Translations under genes and position numbers: made by a program
The notes under the pieces: model-generated
The model's input: the letters and a program-made list of their open reading frames with translations, nothing else
Databases searched by the model: none
What the model was told of the DNA's origin: nothing
Shown: positions 24,201 to 35,700 of the stretch, piece after piece
Numbering within the stretch: position 1 is the first letter of the stretch
Layout of the letters: each line of letters begins with the position of its first letter
NCBI GenBank assembly: GCA_026936325.1
Contig: JAPTHN010000115.1
Span: 62,001 to 126,000 of the forward strand
DNA: 64,000 nucleotides
Origin: Platynereis dumerilii
Lineage: Eukaryota; Annelida; Polychaeta; Phyllodocida; Nereididae
Direction: 5' to 3'

Positions 24201-27200
24201 CTGTTCGTTGTAGTTACTTTTATTATACACACAGGTATCTTGACGTTATTTCTTTGTCCAATAAAATTGTTATCCTATTAAAAAAAGAAGTGTTCTCTTA
24301 GCCGGTCAGTATCAAAAATCAGAACCAGCTACCCGAGGTAATTTTAATTTACTGATTTGTAATATTAATTTTGTATGGCTATATTGAAGTACACTTCACA
24401 CAAATTCTAAAATCCATGAGAATTTCATCAAAATTGTTCCGAAAGTTCCTTCATGAAGCCAGTTTTGCATAATGACAATCATAAAGGAGAAAAACGGACC
24501 TTGTAAATTGTAAAATCCTGAGAAATGTATAAAAAATTAAACCTGCACAGCTGACATATATATAGCAGTGAATTAAACTCTAAAATAGGGTTGCCCCTGA
24601 ATTTTTATTGCATCGTGTACATAAAGCAACATAGAGGGATTCTGCCTCACTCTGGTGATGCGATCATCATCCATTGTTTATGTAGAATGATGTCACAATC
24701 AAACAATGGCATTGTGATGTCATGACTATTGCTTGTTGACATGATGTCATCACTAAATTTTATAGACATGATAGGATGTAAAAAACTTACCTTCATTGGC
24801 CTCATCACATGGCTTCTGCTTCTTCAGAAACTGGTCAAGAGTACCACAGGATTTTGCAGCACGTTTTTTGTTTCGCTCTCTTTGCTCAGGACGACCCATT
24901 TTTTTACAAAGCGGCACAAATCAAGCAGGCCAACACATTGTCAAAACCACATGTATGGTTGCATCAACCAAAGAACTGGGTCAGGGATTTAAGGTCAAGA
25001 TAGGTGAGGGCAGCATCACTGAAATTCATAGGTGGCCCCTGCATTGATCAGGACATGGGACAAGGCCACAAGGTGGACCTGTACGCCTCAGTCTTTTCAT
25101 GTTCAGCGATTTTGGTCCACTTTAGTCTGAACATTTGCCAACTGTCATTATGTCATCACAGTCTATGACAATGACGCCCAACCATTTTTTATAAGTGAAT
25201 TTATATATTTAACTCATTTATTTGAATGCGGGTATGATTCAGATTAGCGAGCCGTAGTGATGTCATCAGCGCTTGACAACAGAATATTTTCGTGACGCAG
25301 AAAGTCGTAAAAACAAAGAAAAAAGGTCGGCCTAAGTTTGAGTTACGTTTTAAATTGCTTAAAAAGCGTCATTTGGCAGGGGTTTGGGGGCGGAGTCAAG
25401 TTAAGCATGGATACACAATGAAATATGGTCATTTTCATGGCCCGCTAAAGTGATTTTTTTCCGAATACGAGGCCCGGACTTCGAATATCGGGGCCAGACT
25501 TGGTCTCTTAATTTTTATTTTTTAGCTTGGGTGGAACTCCTTGGCCAGTGGGGGGGTGACCCATCACCCCCTTACCCCCCCCCCCCCAAGCCTACGGGCC
25601 TGTAAAATGCTTAAGTTCTGGCAGGTTTTCAACCAGTTGGGTGCACTATAAACATTGCAATACTTGGGAACACCTGGGAAGTATATGGTTTTGAAATGCG
25701 AGACCTAAGGACCTGTGCCTCAATCCCATAAGAATACCCTCCCCCCCCCCGAAAAGTTCAGGAAATAACACAATTAAAAAAATGGAAATGATAGCATAAT
25801 CATTAATTTATTGAAAGCAATAGTTTCAATGCAATTTCATTAGAAAATGAATTAAATCTACATTTTCAAATTTTTGACACATGTTGCTCCCCCCCTCACC
25901 GCAAAAAAGAATCACCTATATGTTTATTCCACGTACAGTGACCCATATGTCTTGTTTCAAATGATTACATCTTGTTGATACAAATCTGCTAAACAATTTC
26001 TGTGCAAAGAACCATTTGTTCATGATAGTTACCACGGCTACATAACCGATGTCATAGATCTCTGGTTCGCCTCCGTTGTCAAAATCACTGAAGTCATATA
26101 GTCCAAGTACCACATGTGCAGGGGCTCTAAAAAAACCAGCAAAAACAAGCCACCTTAACACATCAATTAGAATTGATTGATGAAGTTTCAGAATTTTTGG
26201 TGAAAAGAAAATACATACATTTGTGTATAGAAACAAAATGCTTCGGTCAAGACCCAGTTTGGATCAATCAGGACACCGGCACATACATAATCATCGAGCC
26301 GCGTTCCCTGAAAATGTACAGAACAATACTTATTACTGTGAAGCATTAAAGTTAAGTCACATAAACCAAAACGAACCATTTACGAGGGGCGTTCAGAAAG
26401 TTCACGGCTTTTTTTTATATGGACACATTTCCAAAATTTTGGACAATTTGGACATTTTTAAGTCATTCTGTGGTTGCCATGGAAACAGAAAGTTTGGCTA
26501 GGTGGAGCAGGTAGTATGGAGATCAAGAAAATCAATGAATTGCGGCTGACAGAGACCTCACTCTGCCACTTGCATTAGTAAGATTGACAATAATTAACAC
26601 AAGAAATAGAACATTACCTTTTAAAAATACTCGCAAGTACTACAAAAGCATTAATTCATACACCTGACACATTGAAATAAATGTTCCTTGAAGCCGTCCA
26701 GGAAACGTTTTTGTGAAAGCATTTTGGTCATCGAAAGCCTTTTCTCCTCCAGTGCCTGAAACTATTAGCCTCAGTGATGAAGGTAATGGAAAACCAGGTC
26801 TTATGTAAAGCTATACCTATGTCAAAGGAAAACCTGGGATGGATAATGCTGTCCCTTTAGGTCTCTTGCTCATACCAGTGAATCCATGCGTTATCATAAG
26901 TCCTGATGCAGTTAAGGACTCACATTCTGGCACCTGAATCGCTCTTGCCAAATCGGGCATGCAGGAGTGCTTTCCCACATTGGTTCACTGTAAGAATACA
27001 AACATTTGGTATGCTCGAAAGTATATTTAGAAGCTATTGTCATATTTCTTGGGTCAAATATTGTCAATCTTACTAATACAAGTGGCAGTGGAGGTCTCTC
27101 TCAGCCGCAATTCATTGATTTTCTTGATCTCCATACTACCTGCTCCTCCTATAGCCAAACTTTCTGTTTCCATGGCAACCAAAGAATGACTTAAAAATGT

Positions 27201-27933
27201 CCAAATATTCCAAAATTTTGGAAACCCATTTCAAAACTGCTGAATTTTATCCTGTAAAAAAGTCATTGTTCTAGATTGAAAAGAAGTGTCAATATAAAAA
27301 AAAGCCGTGAAATTTCTGAACGCCCCTCGTACTACATGTTTACAGCCTTCCACTTTGATATAGACACAATTAGGATCAGTTCGCTGTGAAAAATGCATTT
27401 CCTGACTAATGATAGCTAATGACGTGTCATCTTCTCTACTTCAACAAGGGAAACATAGAGGCAGATTGATTAGTCATGATCAAGAGAAGGCCATTTGACT
27501 TGTCATAACTGATTTCAGAGTGAAAATCAAATGCATAATCCTTTCGTTTGGCTGTCACCAACAAGCGGGATTAGTCCCCTTAAATCAAATTAACATTGAA
27601 AGTATTGGGTATGATCATGACAAATCATCAGCATGATGACACAACAAGTGCCATTTTCACAGTGCAACAGTGCACCCCTTTTCTTTATCAAAGCGGAAGG
27701 CTGTAATTATGTGTATATTGAACCACTTTTAGACATAAATTTAGACACAGTAACTGTTAACAGACCGTAATTGCCGCCATGTAAGGAAACTGGCCTGGAA
27801 AAGCTTCTGTTCCATTAACAATGTCTATGCCCAGTTCATCCAAGGTACCATGAGCCAGCACAACTAAAAAATATATTACAGCAATACAGACTGGTAATGA
27901 CTTCCTGACAAACCCTTTTGACTTTTCTAACAT
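18277..27933 (-). CDS. Secreted trypsin-fold serine protease homolog, catalytically dead, 6 exons
   Basis: Coding exons in gene order: 27933-27766, 26307-26219, 26126-26033, 20535-20376, 18906-18800, 18444-18277. Phases 0,2,0,1,0 match at every join and give 261 residues. A signal peptide (KSLPVCIAVIYFLVVLAHG) precedes IVNGTEAFPGQFPYMAAI, the start of an S1 domain. VLIDPNWVLTEAFC aligns with the usual VLTAAHC, so His57 is Phe. FDDIALIKLSRPV keeps Asp102. CYEDLGGPLVC aligns with CQGDSGGPLVC, so Ser195 is Leu, Gly193 is Glu and residue 189 is Gly. The disulfide pairs 42-58, 136-201, 168-182 and 191-220 look preserved. There is no Arg/Lys before IVNG, so tryptic activation is unlikely. A binding or regulatory role is probable. 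The upstream Met at 27987 is an alternative start. Confidence 0.86.
19125..19293. mobile_element. Hairpin MITE, CACTCTAAA family
   Basis: Begins CACTCTAAATAATTTCAGAC and ends TTTTTCAGAGTG. The arms (ATTCAAAATGGTTTTTTGAA and its inverse) form a near-perfect stem of about 80 bp. A second copy is at 30572-30759. It lies between exons 4 and 5 of the protease homolog. No clear target duplication seen. Confidence 0.7.
19847..20304. mobile_element. TA-flanked MITE with CAGTGCCGCC ends (Tc1/mariner-like)
   Basis: Starts CAGTGCCGCCTGTAAGTGAA, ends TTACAGGCGGCACTG and is flanked by TA on both sides. Inner blocks ATTGCATCAATG and CATTGATGCAAT, and the pair around ATGAGAGGAAAACATATTGG, extend the inverted repeat to about 130 bp per arm. 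Non-coding, in an intron of the protease homolog. Confidence 0.75.
20918..20991. other. Long hairpin in the 3' region of the hAT transposase gene
   Basis: AAAATGTTGGACTTTTACA and TGTAAAATCCAACATTTT flank the inner palindrome TGGATCAATCAATGATTGAT, giving a stem of about 35 bp with one or two mismatches and a tiny loop. It starts two bases beyond a - strand AATAAA (20911-20916), on the gene side of it. It could be a subterminal transposase-binding structure or affect transcript end formation. Confidence 0.6.
21077..24899 (-). CDS. hAT-family transposase (TTF zinc finger, DUF4371, ZMYM1-like), 5 exons, 838 aa
   Basis: Exons in gene order: 24899-24791, 24102-22424, 22316-22070, 21856-21694, 21395-21077. 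All GT-AG joins keep phase and there is no internal stop or frameshift. The start is MGRPEQRERNKKRAAKSCGT. A BED/TTF-type zinc finger (FCAPCSLFCHKR to KCKDHQKAQYHIDA) lies near residue 155-200. An RNase H-like core follows, with VLADEVTSHNTEQLALCVRF, GQGYDGAANMSSS, HCSGHCLNLVI and CRTRWVERHTAYERC. The hAT C-terminal dimerisation block reads CECERSASTLRHLHTYMRAS near residue 760. The protein would cut and paste the surrounding element in the nucleus. A - strand AATAAA lies 160 bp past the stop. It may be an active transposase or a newly captured gene; the intact terminal repeats favour the former. Confidence 0.9.
26383..27329. mobile_element. TA-flanked mariner-like MITE with long inverted arms
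   Basis: Starts CGAGGGGCGTTCAGAAAGTT, ends AATTTCTGAACGCCCCTCG and is flanked by TA on both sides. The outer ~190 bp of each arm pair, including the block TTGATTTTCTTGATCTCCAT and its inverse. The right arm has about 60 bp not found on the left. The central ~450 bp is unrelated filler. It lies in intron 1 of the protease homolog. Confidence 0.8.
27340..27710 (-). repeat. Copy of a ~370-bp dispersed repeat
   Basis: Matches 30195-30560 in reverse orientation (shared TCCTTTCGTTTG, ACATTGAAA, GAAATGCATTTTTCACAG) and, more weakly, 54080-54412. The copies at 27.5 and 30.4 kb bracket about 2.5 kb as an inverted pair. Class unknown. Confidence 0.65.
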
Positions 27934-27987
27934 ATCAATATGACCACATTGACTCCACAAGTGTCCGAAAGGTAGTTTGATCACCAT

Positions 27988-28657
27988 ACGCTAGCCTTGA
28001 TTATCATGGTACATCTTACCAGGGCTGGATTAAGGTAGAATGAAGCCCTCTATGCTGAACCACAACCTGAGGCCCTTTGTTAATTGGATCTGGCCTAAGA
28101 CCACCCATAGCTATAGAATCAAGGAGTCCGACCGAGATCGCATAAGATATTATAGGAATATAGGGATTTTATCATACACGGAAAACTTGATGTCAATGAC
28201 AAAACGTGCCTAAAAAAACTTTGTTTTTGTTGGGGGGGGGGAATAAAAGATGTGAAAACTTCGTAACACACACAAGAACGTGTTATAATTATGTGCAAAA
28301 TGTCTTGAAAACCTAAAATATATAGGAATAATTCCAAAATAAAGGAAACGTTTGGGGCCATAAAAAATATAGGAATATGGGAAATATAGGAACAGTGTGA
28401 TGCCCCGACCTGGAAGTGATCCCAGAGGTTACTATTACTTTGTGGGAATGTGATATATATACATAAGGATTATTTATTGATATGATTAACGACATGAAAC
28501 TTATCGATATTTGGAGTATGGATAAATTGAAATTTTAAGCAGTCGTCAAAAATAAGTAATCAATTTTATTGTAGGCGGACAGATATTCATCTTCTTTATA
28601 GGCAATAAATATTTCAATCTATTTCTTTTATTGTTTCGCTTAGTGATAAATTGCCAA
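27988..28657. other. 5' flank of the protease homolog, no gene recognised
   Basis: Would hold the promoter of the - strand protease homolog, but no TATA box is evident. A G-run at 28230 and recurring TATAGGAATAT pieces at 28150-28400 are the only visible structure. Confidence 0.35.
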
Positions 28658-29035
28658 ACTGTAAAATTTGAAATTTCGAGTTAGCTCAAATGATTGAGTG
28701 AGATGGTTGCACAATTTGTTTGAGCCATGATAGCTTGCTGTTTTGAGTCATGATAATCTTTATGTTGTTATAACTTGCAAACAACAAGCTATCTTGGCTC
28801 AAAGTAATTGTGCAACCATCTCACTAAATCAATTTTTTGTATTAAATGCCGGGTGGGCAGGTGTAATGATGACATGGGCAATCAATAGTTTTTTGCATTA
28901 AAAACTCATGATAAAGTCATTTTTGATGGAATTTTAATCAAAATTGTTTACTTTTGGAGGGGTGGGCTTTTATTAAGGGGTGTGCTTTTAATACAGAAAA
29001 TGCGGTAAGCTAACTCAAAATTCAAAATTTACAGT
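28658..29035. mobile_element. Palindromic MITE, ACTGTAAA family, copy 1, interrupted
   Basis: Starts ACTGTAAAATTTGAAATTTC and ends CAAAATTTACAGT. The inner arms GATGGTTGCACAATTTGTTT and AATTGTGCAACCATCTCAC face each other. About 170 bp of unrelated sequence (about 28835-29005) splits the right arm; similar text with GGTGGGCAG and AAATAGTTTTT occurs near 8700, so this is a nested insertion. Other copies: 39978-40160 and 45429-45633. Confidence 0.7.
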
Positions 29036-29142
29036 GCAATGTAGAGATGTATTCGACAGCAAGAAGTGACATTTACAAGCATTTGAGTAGTTGAGAATTT
29101 AGTATTGAAGTGTATCGATACAACAATATCGATATATATGTA

Positions 29143-29941
29143 CACTACCCTCCAAAAGTTTGAATACACTAGAAAAGGTTGGATTTCTTTCATAAATACC
29201 TCATCTTCAACACAATTTTTGTTTTATACCTACATCAAACAATATGGAAATTCACATTCAGGCCATAAGGTGTCCATATTTCATGGTTTTAGATCATTTT
29301 GGCATAAATTTATATAATTTTCTCGATATCCCATTTTATAATTTTCTATGAAAAGCTATAAAAGCACTGTTAACTTCCATATTTATGACATTTTATCATT
29401 TTTTACACATTTCCACTGGTTTGGGATGATTTTACTGGGATTTTCAGTCTAGAAAATGGCTGTTCAAAATTCGACAAAAATACTGATTTTGGCTAGTTTT
29501 GGGTCAAAACAATGCCGAAACAGCTCAAATAAAATAATTTTCACTTGAGGAGATACATTCTATGATTATACTTCATGGTGACCCGAAATTATCTAAATTT
29601 TGTATTTTTGAGTGGTCATTGTCCAATATTTTGCCGTTTAAAACTACTGTTATGATCATGTTACAACTCTAGAAACACTTGAATATGATTATATTTCATA
29701 AAACTAGAAGATAACTGGGCTGTGACAATTTTTTATAAAATATCATAATTTGGTAATATCGAGAAAGGCCATAAATTTCAACCAAAATGACCTAAAATTA
29801 CAAAATAAAGACAACTTATGACTTCAATGTGACTTCTGATATTGTTTGATGTAAATATGAAACAAAAATTCCATTCAAAATGAAGTATTTTTAAAAGAAA
29901 CATCACTTTTACAGGTGTATTCAAACTTTTGGAGCGTAGTG
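29143..29941. mobile_element. TA-flanked Tc1-like MITE
   Basis: Starts CACTACCCTCCAAAAGTTTG, ends CAAACTTTTGGAGCGTAGTG and is flanked by TA. Inner arms with ATACCTACATCAAACAATAT and its inverse make inverted repeats of over 100 bp. No reading frame. ATCGATAC motifs just outside both ends are flanking DNA. Confidence 0.8.
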
Positions 29942-30194
29942 TATCGATACTAAACTTTCCAAAAAAATTTGGCGATGCATCAATTATTCCTTATTGATGA
30001 CATTCCCAGTTGGTAATTGAGCATTTGACCACTCAGCTAAAGCACAGACCTTCATCATTGTGTGTCAGTCTTACAATAACTGATAACCACAGACAGGAGT
30101 ATTCAATACAAGTCAAGCTATATTATCACATATATAGTTAAAGATATGGGCAAATCCAACACACCAATTCAACACTTGAACCAAGTATTACAGC

Positions 30195-30560
30195 CAAACA
30201 CTTTGATATGGAATTAGAGTGGACTGTGGCACTGTGAAAATGGCACTTTGTGCGTCATCATGCTGATGATTTGTCATGATCAAACCCAATAATTTCAATG
30301 TTAATTTGATTGAAGGAGACTTATCCCATTTGTTGGTGACAGTCAAACGAAAGGATTATGTATCTGATTTCCACTCTTAAATCAGTTTTGACAAGACAAA
30401 TGATCTTCTATTGATCATGACTAATCAAACAGCCTCTATGTTTCCTATGTTGAAGTAGAGAAGATGACACTTCATCAGCTATCATTAATTCAGAAATGCA
30501 TTTTTCACAGTGAACTGATCCTCATGTGTCTATATCAAATTGGAAGGCTGTAATAAATGT
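30195..30560 (+). repeat. Copy of a ~370-bp dispersed repeat
   Basis: Reverse-orientation partner of 27340-27710 and relative of 54080-54412. Shares AATGTTAATTTGATT, ATGACTAATCAAACAGCCTC and the region ending GGAAGGCTGTAAT. Class unknown. Confidence 0.65.
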
Positions 30561-30571
30561 GTAGAAAAAAA

Positions 30572-30759
30572 CACTCTAAAAAATGTCGGGACAAAATTGG
30601 TTTTTTAGATTCAAAATGGTTTTTTGAAAAACCAAATTTCAATGCAAAACCGACATGGATTTTTAAAAAAATCCATGTTGGTTTTTGCATAAAAATTTGA
30701 TTTTTCAAAAGACCATTTTGAATCTAAAAAACCAATTTTGTCTGAAAATTTTTAGAGTG
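30572..30759. mobile_element. Hairpin MITE, CACTCTAAA family, second copy
   Basis: Starts CACTCTAAAAAATGTCGGG and ends AATTTTTAGAGTG. It is an almost continuous hairpin whose arms carry ATTCAAAATGGTTTTTTGAA and its inverse. Same family as 19125-19293. Confidence 0.75.
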
Positions 30760-32009
30760 AAGTCAAACCTGAGGCAAGAGAGAGAAAAGCCAATATCCAC
30801 ATCACCATGGCCATGTTTTGGAAGCAGTTTTACAGCTACTTGTGAATACAGATTATTTATAACTGTTGAAATTAGTTTGTGGAAAGAACAGTTTTTTTAC
30901 TTTTGCAACAATGAATGTGACTGCCACAGATGTATCGGAAATTATCATATTTTTTCTGATAATTATATGATAAGATGACACTTTTTTGAGCATTCCGAAA
31001 CTGCTGGCCATAATGAGCAACATGAAATTGCAAGTATAATCTGCCTCAGGACCAAGACTGTATACATAGATCTACAATTATGACAATTTATGTCTGGGTC
31101 ACAACTTTCCCGAAAACTTCACACCTGTTACTGTGCACACAGATAAAACGAAAAGGCAAATCAAGGTGCACCGCCTTGCAGTCTATAGACCAAGAATAGT
31201 CTGTTTTGAAAACTCTGTATCGAACTTATTGCAGATGCAAACTCTCAACTTTTACGATTTTAGAACACACTTTTGGATGGCTTAAGCCATTACCAAAATA
31301 AGTCTGCTAGTGGTGAAGCCCAAAGAGCTGAATAATTTGCTGAAGCGTTGGCGATGGAGGTCACGGGCCACGAGAAGGAACGCACATGAATTTGGAAATT
31401 GCAGAAGCATAGCCCGTCTGCAAATAACAAATATGGTGCACATGCAATGGTTGACCTTGTACATCTCACTTATTTTGATGATGTTATGGTCTTCTAATAA
31501 TTTTTCTGCTTCAAAGTCGCATCACAAATTCTAAAAGAATTATCTTATATGATAAGGAAATCTCCTATTGGAAAGGCAATTTTATAACAGTAAAGTTAAT
31601 ATTTTTGATAAAATCACTCAATTCATTGATCCGGAAATAAAGTTTAAACAGTAGTTAGTAAATAGCTAATATTCCAGCACATGTATTTATTATTTCATGA
31701 ATTCCATGTTACGGAATCACGGAAGTCTCATGGTTTTTGGTGCAATTTCTTCCTCTCTCAACTGTCACTTTTTCCTCTTCTACCCCTGAACCTTAGCAAT
31801 CTCCAGGAGGCGTAATTGTCAATGCTTTGCGTGCCCCCTTAACTACATAGGGCAAATCCTGACCAATATCAGGGCAGATCTATTGTCCAGGACACATTTG
31901 CGCCATGTTAAAATTTCAGGGCTTATCGCGACAGCCCCCGCGAATCGCCTGTGCCTATGTTCATAGACATAGAAATTTGACAACAATAATATATATGCTA
32001 TTTCACACA
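30760..32009. other. Intergenic DNA without recognised gene
   Basis: No family match, splice-consistent coding pieces or clear terminal repeats seen. Confidence 0.35.
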
Positions 32010-32790
32010 ACACCAGACTCAGACTCAGACAGTTTTATTTTGCCAACAATTATAAACATGATAAAGAGTTCAAATGAAATATATTTAATTAAGGCATGGA
32101 TGACCTCTCCAAGATAAAAAAATTACCGCTATCGAGAGGCCACCATAAAAAAATAAAATAAAGAATTAATAATCGTTATACCTATGAATCATTATATGAA
32201 TAATTTGAAAGAAAGTTAATGTACATATTATTCAGGAAAGCAAATTTACCAATTATTCGAAGTAAATCAGATGAGATGATGAGAGATTAGTATGGAAAAA
32301 ATTGTTAGAAATTATATATTAAATTTTTGTCACAAGGAACCTGGAAAAATAATGAACCCGGTCGTAGTGGGAGCGGTGACACGAGAATTGACCTAGAGAT
32401 AAATTATGAATTGCAAATATAACAATTTGGGATTAGACAATCTATTGGGTAACTTTCCAAAAACTTTTCTTTAATATACATTTTATAACCTTGAAAACTA
32501 TGTGTGTAGATTTTGTCTTTAATGACATGGAATTAAATATATTAGGAAGTCGACAAGATATACCATTCCTTGTGAAGTCATGTCTCACAGCAGGCAGGTG
32601 GAGCCTCACACTTGTGCTCTGTCGGGAGAAATGGTAATGGATGGCTTCACTATTAATGATATTTTTCAAATATACTGGGAGTAAATTATTTTCATATTTA
32701 TAACAAAGTTTGAAATCCTGCAGTGCACATAAGTCCATAATTTTTAGAGTACGTAACTCCTTGAATAAACACCAGATGGCATCTTACTCT
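32010..32790 (-). mobile_element. 3' fragment of a non-LTR retrotransposon (CR1/Jockey-like)
   Basis: On the - strand the coding tail reads WCLFKELRTLKIMDLCALQD, then FKLCYKYENNLLPVYLKNII, a pattern typical of the region after the RT domain in CR1/L2/Jockey LINEs, and stops at 32442. About 430 bp of AT-rich 3' UTR follow, ending in AATAAAACTG and a (GTCTGA)n-like tail near 32015. Upstream of 32790 the frame is lost, so this is a 5'-truncated, decayed copy. Confidence 0.55.
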
Positions 32791-35700
32791 GTCTTTGATA
32801 GTGATCACTATTATGTGGCTTGCTCTGCCACCATGAGTTTTCCCAGATATATCAAGAGTGAATTTGGCTTGAAGGGCCAGCAAGAAAATTGTCTGGTTGT
32901 TGGTACTTATGATGTAATCTCCCTTGTTAAAAGAGAGCTGTAAGCACTTTCGTTTGTTAGAAATTAAGTTTGGTCTGGTCGTAAGTAACAAAGAAATTGG
33001 ACATATAGGCCTATTCATAATAAAACAAACAATTAGAAAAAAATCCTATGATTATAAACAGATTTGTGAAATAGCTGTGGAATAATTTTTGGCTTGAAGT
33101 CTCAATGGTTTTGTCCAGAACTTAAAAGTAACTTAAGTTACTCTGGCAAAGTAAATCCCATCTAAATTCATTTAGAAGATGAGACAACATTTTAAGAGTA
33201 TGTTTGTTATATTTTTGTTGACTGGATGTCCCTTAGTATAATATTAAAATCAATTACAAGTTTCAATAAATATAATTTTTTGCAATTGTGTATCATGTGA
33301 CTGTATGGTAACAAGACTTACGATTCATGCGATAGCCTATGCATCTTATCTTAATTAACTCATTAAAAATACAGAGCTATAAAATCCAAGATTAAGTTTG
33401 AGCTGTTTCTGCTAACAAGATGTCCCTCAGAATAATGGGCAGAATTTAAAAAATCAATCAGCAGTTTCTATCAATAAATTTTTTTGCAGCTGCATAATAA
33501 TATAACACAAGACTTCTGGTTCGCGTGATAACATATAAAATCTAAGACTCTTGGCCGATATAATGTAACATACATATGTATTGTTGGTGACCTTCTCAAA
33601 AGTGTGAAAATTCTGAGGATCTTTGTCGGGGGTATTGATATTGTTTCGTAATATGTTTTGCTTTTTCTAATGAATCGATGGCTATCAATCATCTCATAGA
33701 TACCTTATATAAGATAATGCCTTAATCTGATAGGAAGAACAAAGACTTTACAGGCCACAGAATGGCAGTGCATTTTTTAACATAGTAACTGGGAGGCCAA
33801 ATGGTGTCCAAGACTCCAAGTGGACAGATTTGGTCTCCCAGTCAATGCAAAATAAGGATCACTGGGAGACCAAAGTTTTTCCAATTAAAGAATCTCATAA
33901 ATTTCTCATTTAATTGTTTAATTGTAGTTCTTGGGTACTTTTAAACCAAGGCCTCTTTTTCTTATATCAAGAATATTTTTCAATGTCTTTACTCCATTTT
34001 CTTTTGATTTCCATATTCTAAAAATAAAATATCAAACTCGTTTTGGTGGCAATTGGCGAATCTTTAAAATAAGTAGGCAGCACACCAGTTCAAACAACTT
34101 TGGTAAAACATTATAGAAATATGCTACTCCACATGTGCAGCACTGCAGCTACTGATCAATAGATGTCGTGTATCACGACGCTATATATAGATGTTCCGTC
34201 TGTCTACCAGTCAAAAATCTTTTTAAAATGCTCTACAGAATGGTCTTAAAATATATTATGGTCATCTTAATGTTTTGAACCTTACTTTCCAAGGGTAAAA
34301 TACCTTTCCTAAAATCAGGTTGATTGTTCCGAAACATTACCCCGGAATTGGTGACACCCAAAAATTCCGAATAAATAGCCCTTTTGAAGAAAAGGATTTT
34401 CACCAACTTTTTTATAAATGGAAGAAGGCACACAGTGACGATTTAAAAATAATAATACACTCTTAACGCAAAAGGCTCTTGATGGCATATGTTGATAACT
34501 GTCTTTGGAATTTTGATCCGAGTTACTGTTTGTTTGACAGATGTTTCACAGCTTATGCTTATGACACAAATTGCCTGTATTCTGCTCTGTAGTGTATTTC
34601 ACACTTTTCACAATGTTTTCACGCCACAGCTTTGGTTCCCTTGTATGTTGACTGTTGAATCTCATTCAATTTGAAGTTAAATTGAACAGTGAATTACACT
34701 GTAAATACCATGTTTCAATGATAATGTAACCTCGATGAGTCAGGCAAGTGAAGTCAGTTTGTGCATAAGTCAGTCAAGTCAATGAAGGTTTAACTCTAGA
34801 GTCATTCAACATCAGTGGCTCAAATAACAGTTCGTCAACATTGGCTCACTTGACTGGCTCTAGGCTCTATTCAATAATAGTAATTTCCATATATTTACAA
34901 AGATATTTCCATATACCAATAGAGAATTGTTCAATTGCCAGTTACACTGTACCAACCTCTTTATTTATATGCTTGTTAGCCCCTTTTAAATTTTTTCCAT
35001 GCATTCCTAATCCGAGTTTATGTATGTAAATAAAGAAACATTTTAAAATTTCTTTTGGTTAGTTATCAACTACCTTGCAAGATTTATGTCATCTTTTTGT
35101 CATATGAAATAGCAACTTTTTGTGGTAAGGATTGCCAAGACGTTTATTAGAATATCATCCTACTTATTGTGACATTAGACCTACAATGTAAACTCTAGAA
35201 CTCAAGAAGTAATTCCTGGAAGAGATACACTCAGCCATCATCTCCTAAATATTACACTGTTTCAAGGAGTTCTAAATATCAAGTGCTTTTCCATTAAATT
35301 TTGCACCAAATGATTAGTTAGGTCCCATTATGAGCTGTGGGACTGTTCAAAATTAATGGGGGGGTGGGGTTGTTTTGACCGAGGGGCTACTAAGTAATGT
35401 GTTTCATGGGGAGTATTGATTTTTGACAAAATTTCCAAGGGGGGTAACCCGGGTAAGGAATTTAAACAGTTTTGTTTAATTTAATCATAACCACTTTTTA
35501 AAAAAATTAAGTGACATCCTTTTTCGCTTAAACCCACAACCGTTTTGTTTAGAATCTAAAAATCATCTTATCTTTCTTTTAGTTACCTAGACCTCACAAG
35601 TAACTTGCAATGTAACTAGATCACTAAATATTCAGTAACTAGTTACTTTTGCCAAATAACGAAAACAACATGAGCATCTCTGGCAATTTTGATAAAACTG

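Larger units (their letters stand above)
20750..25602 (-). mobile_element. hAT-type DNA transposon carrying a complete transposase gene
   Basis: A perfect 14-bp terminal inverted repeat, CAGGCCCGTAGGCT at 20750-20763 and its inverse at 25589-25602, brackets 4853 bp that contain the five-exon transposase gene at 21077-24899. G/C-runs lie just inside both ends. TAAAAT flanks both sides (20744-20749, 25603-25608). The match is 7 bp, GTAAAAT, if the ends are set one base in, not the 8 bp expected of hAT. The element sits in the intron between exons 3 and 4 of the protease homolog, on the same strand. Confidence 0.85.
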
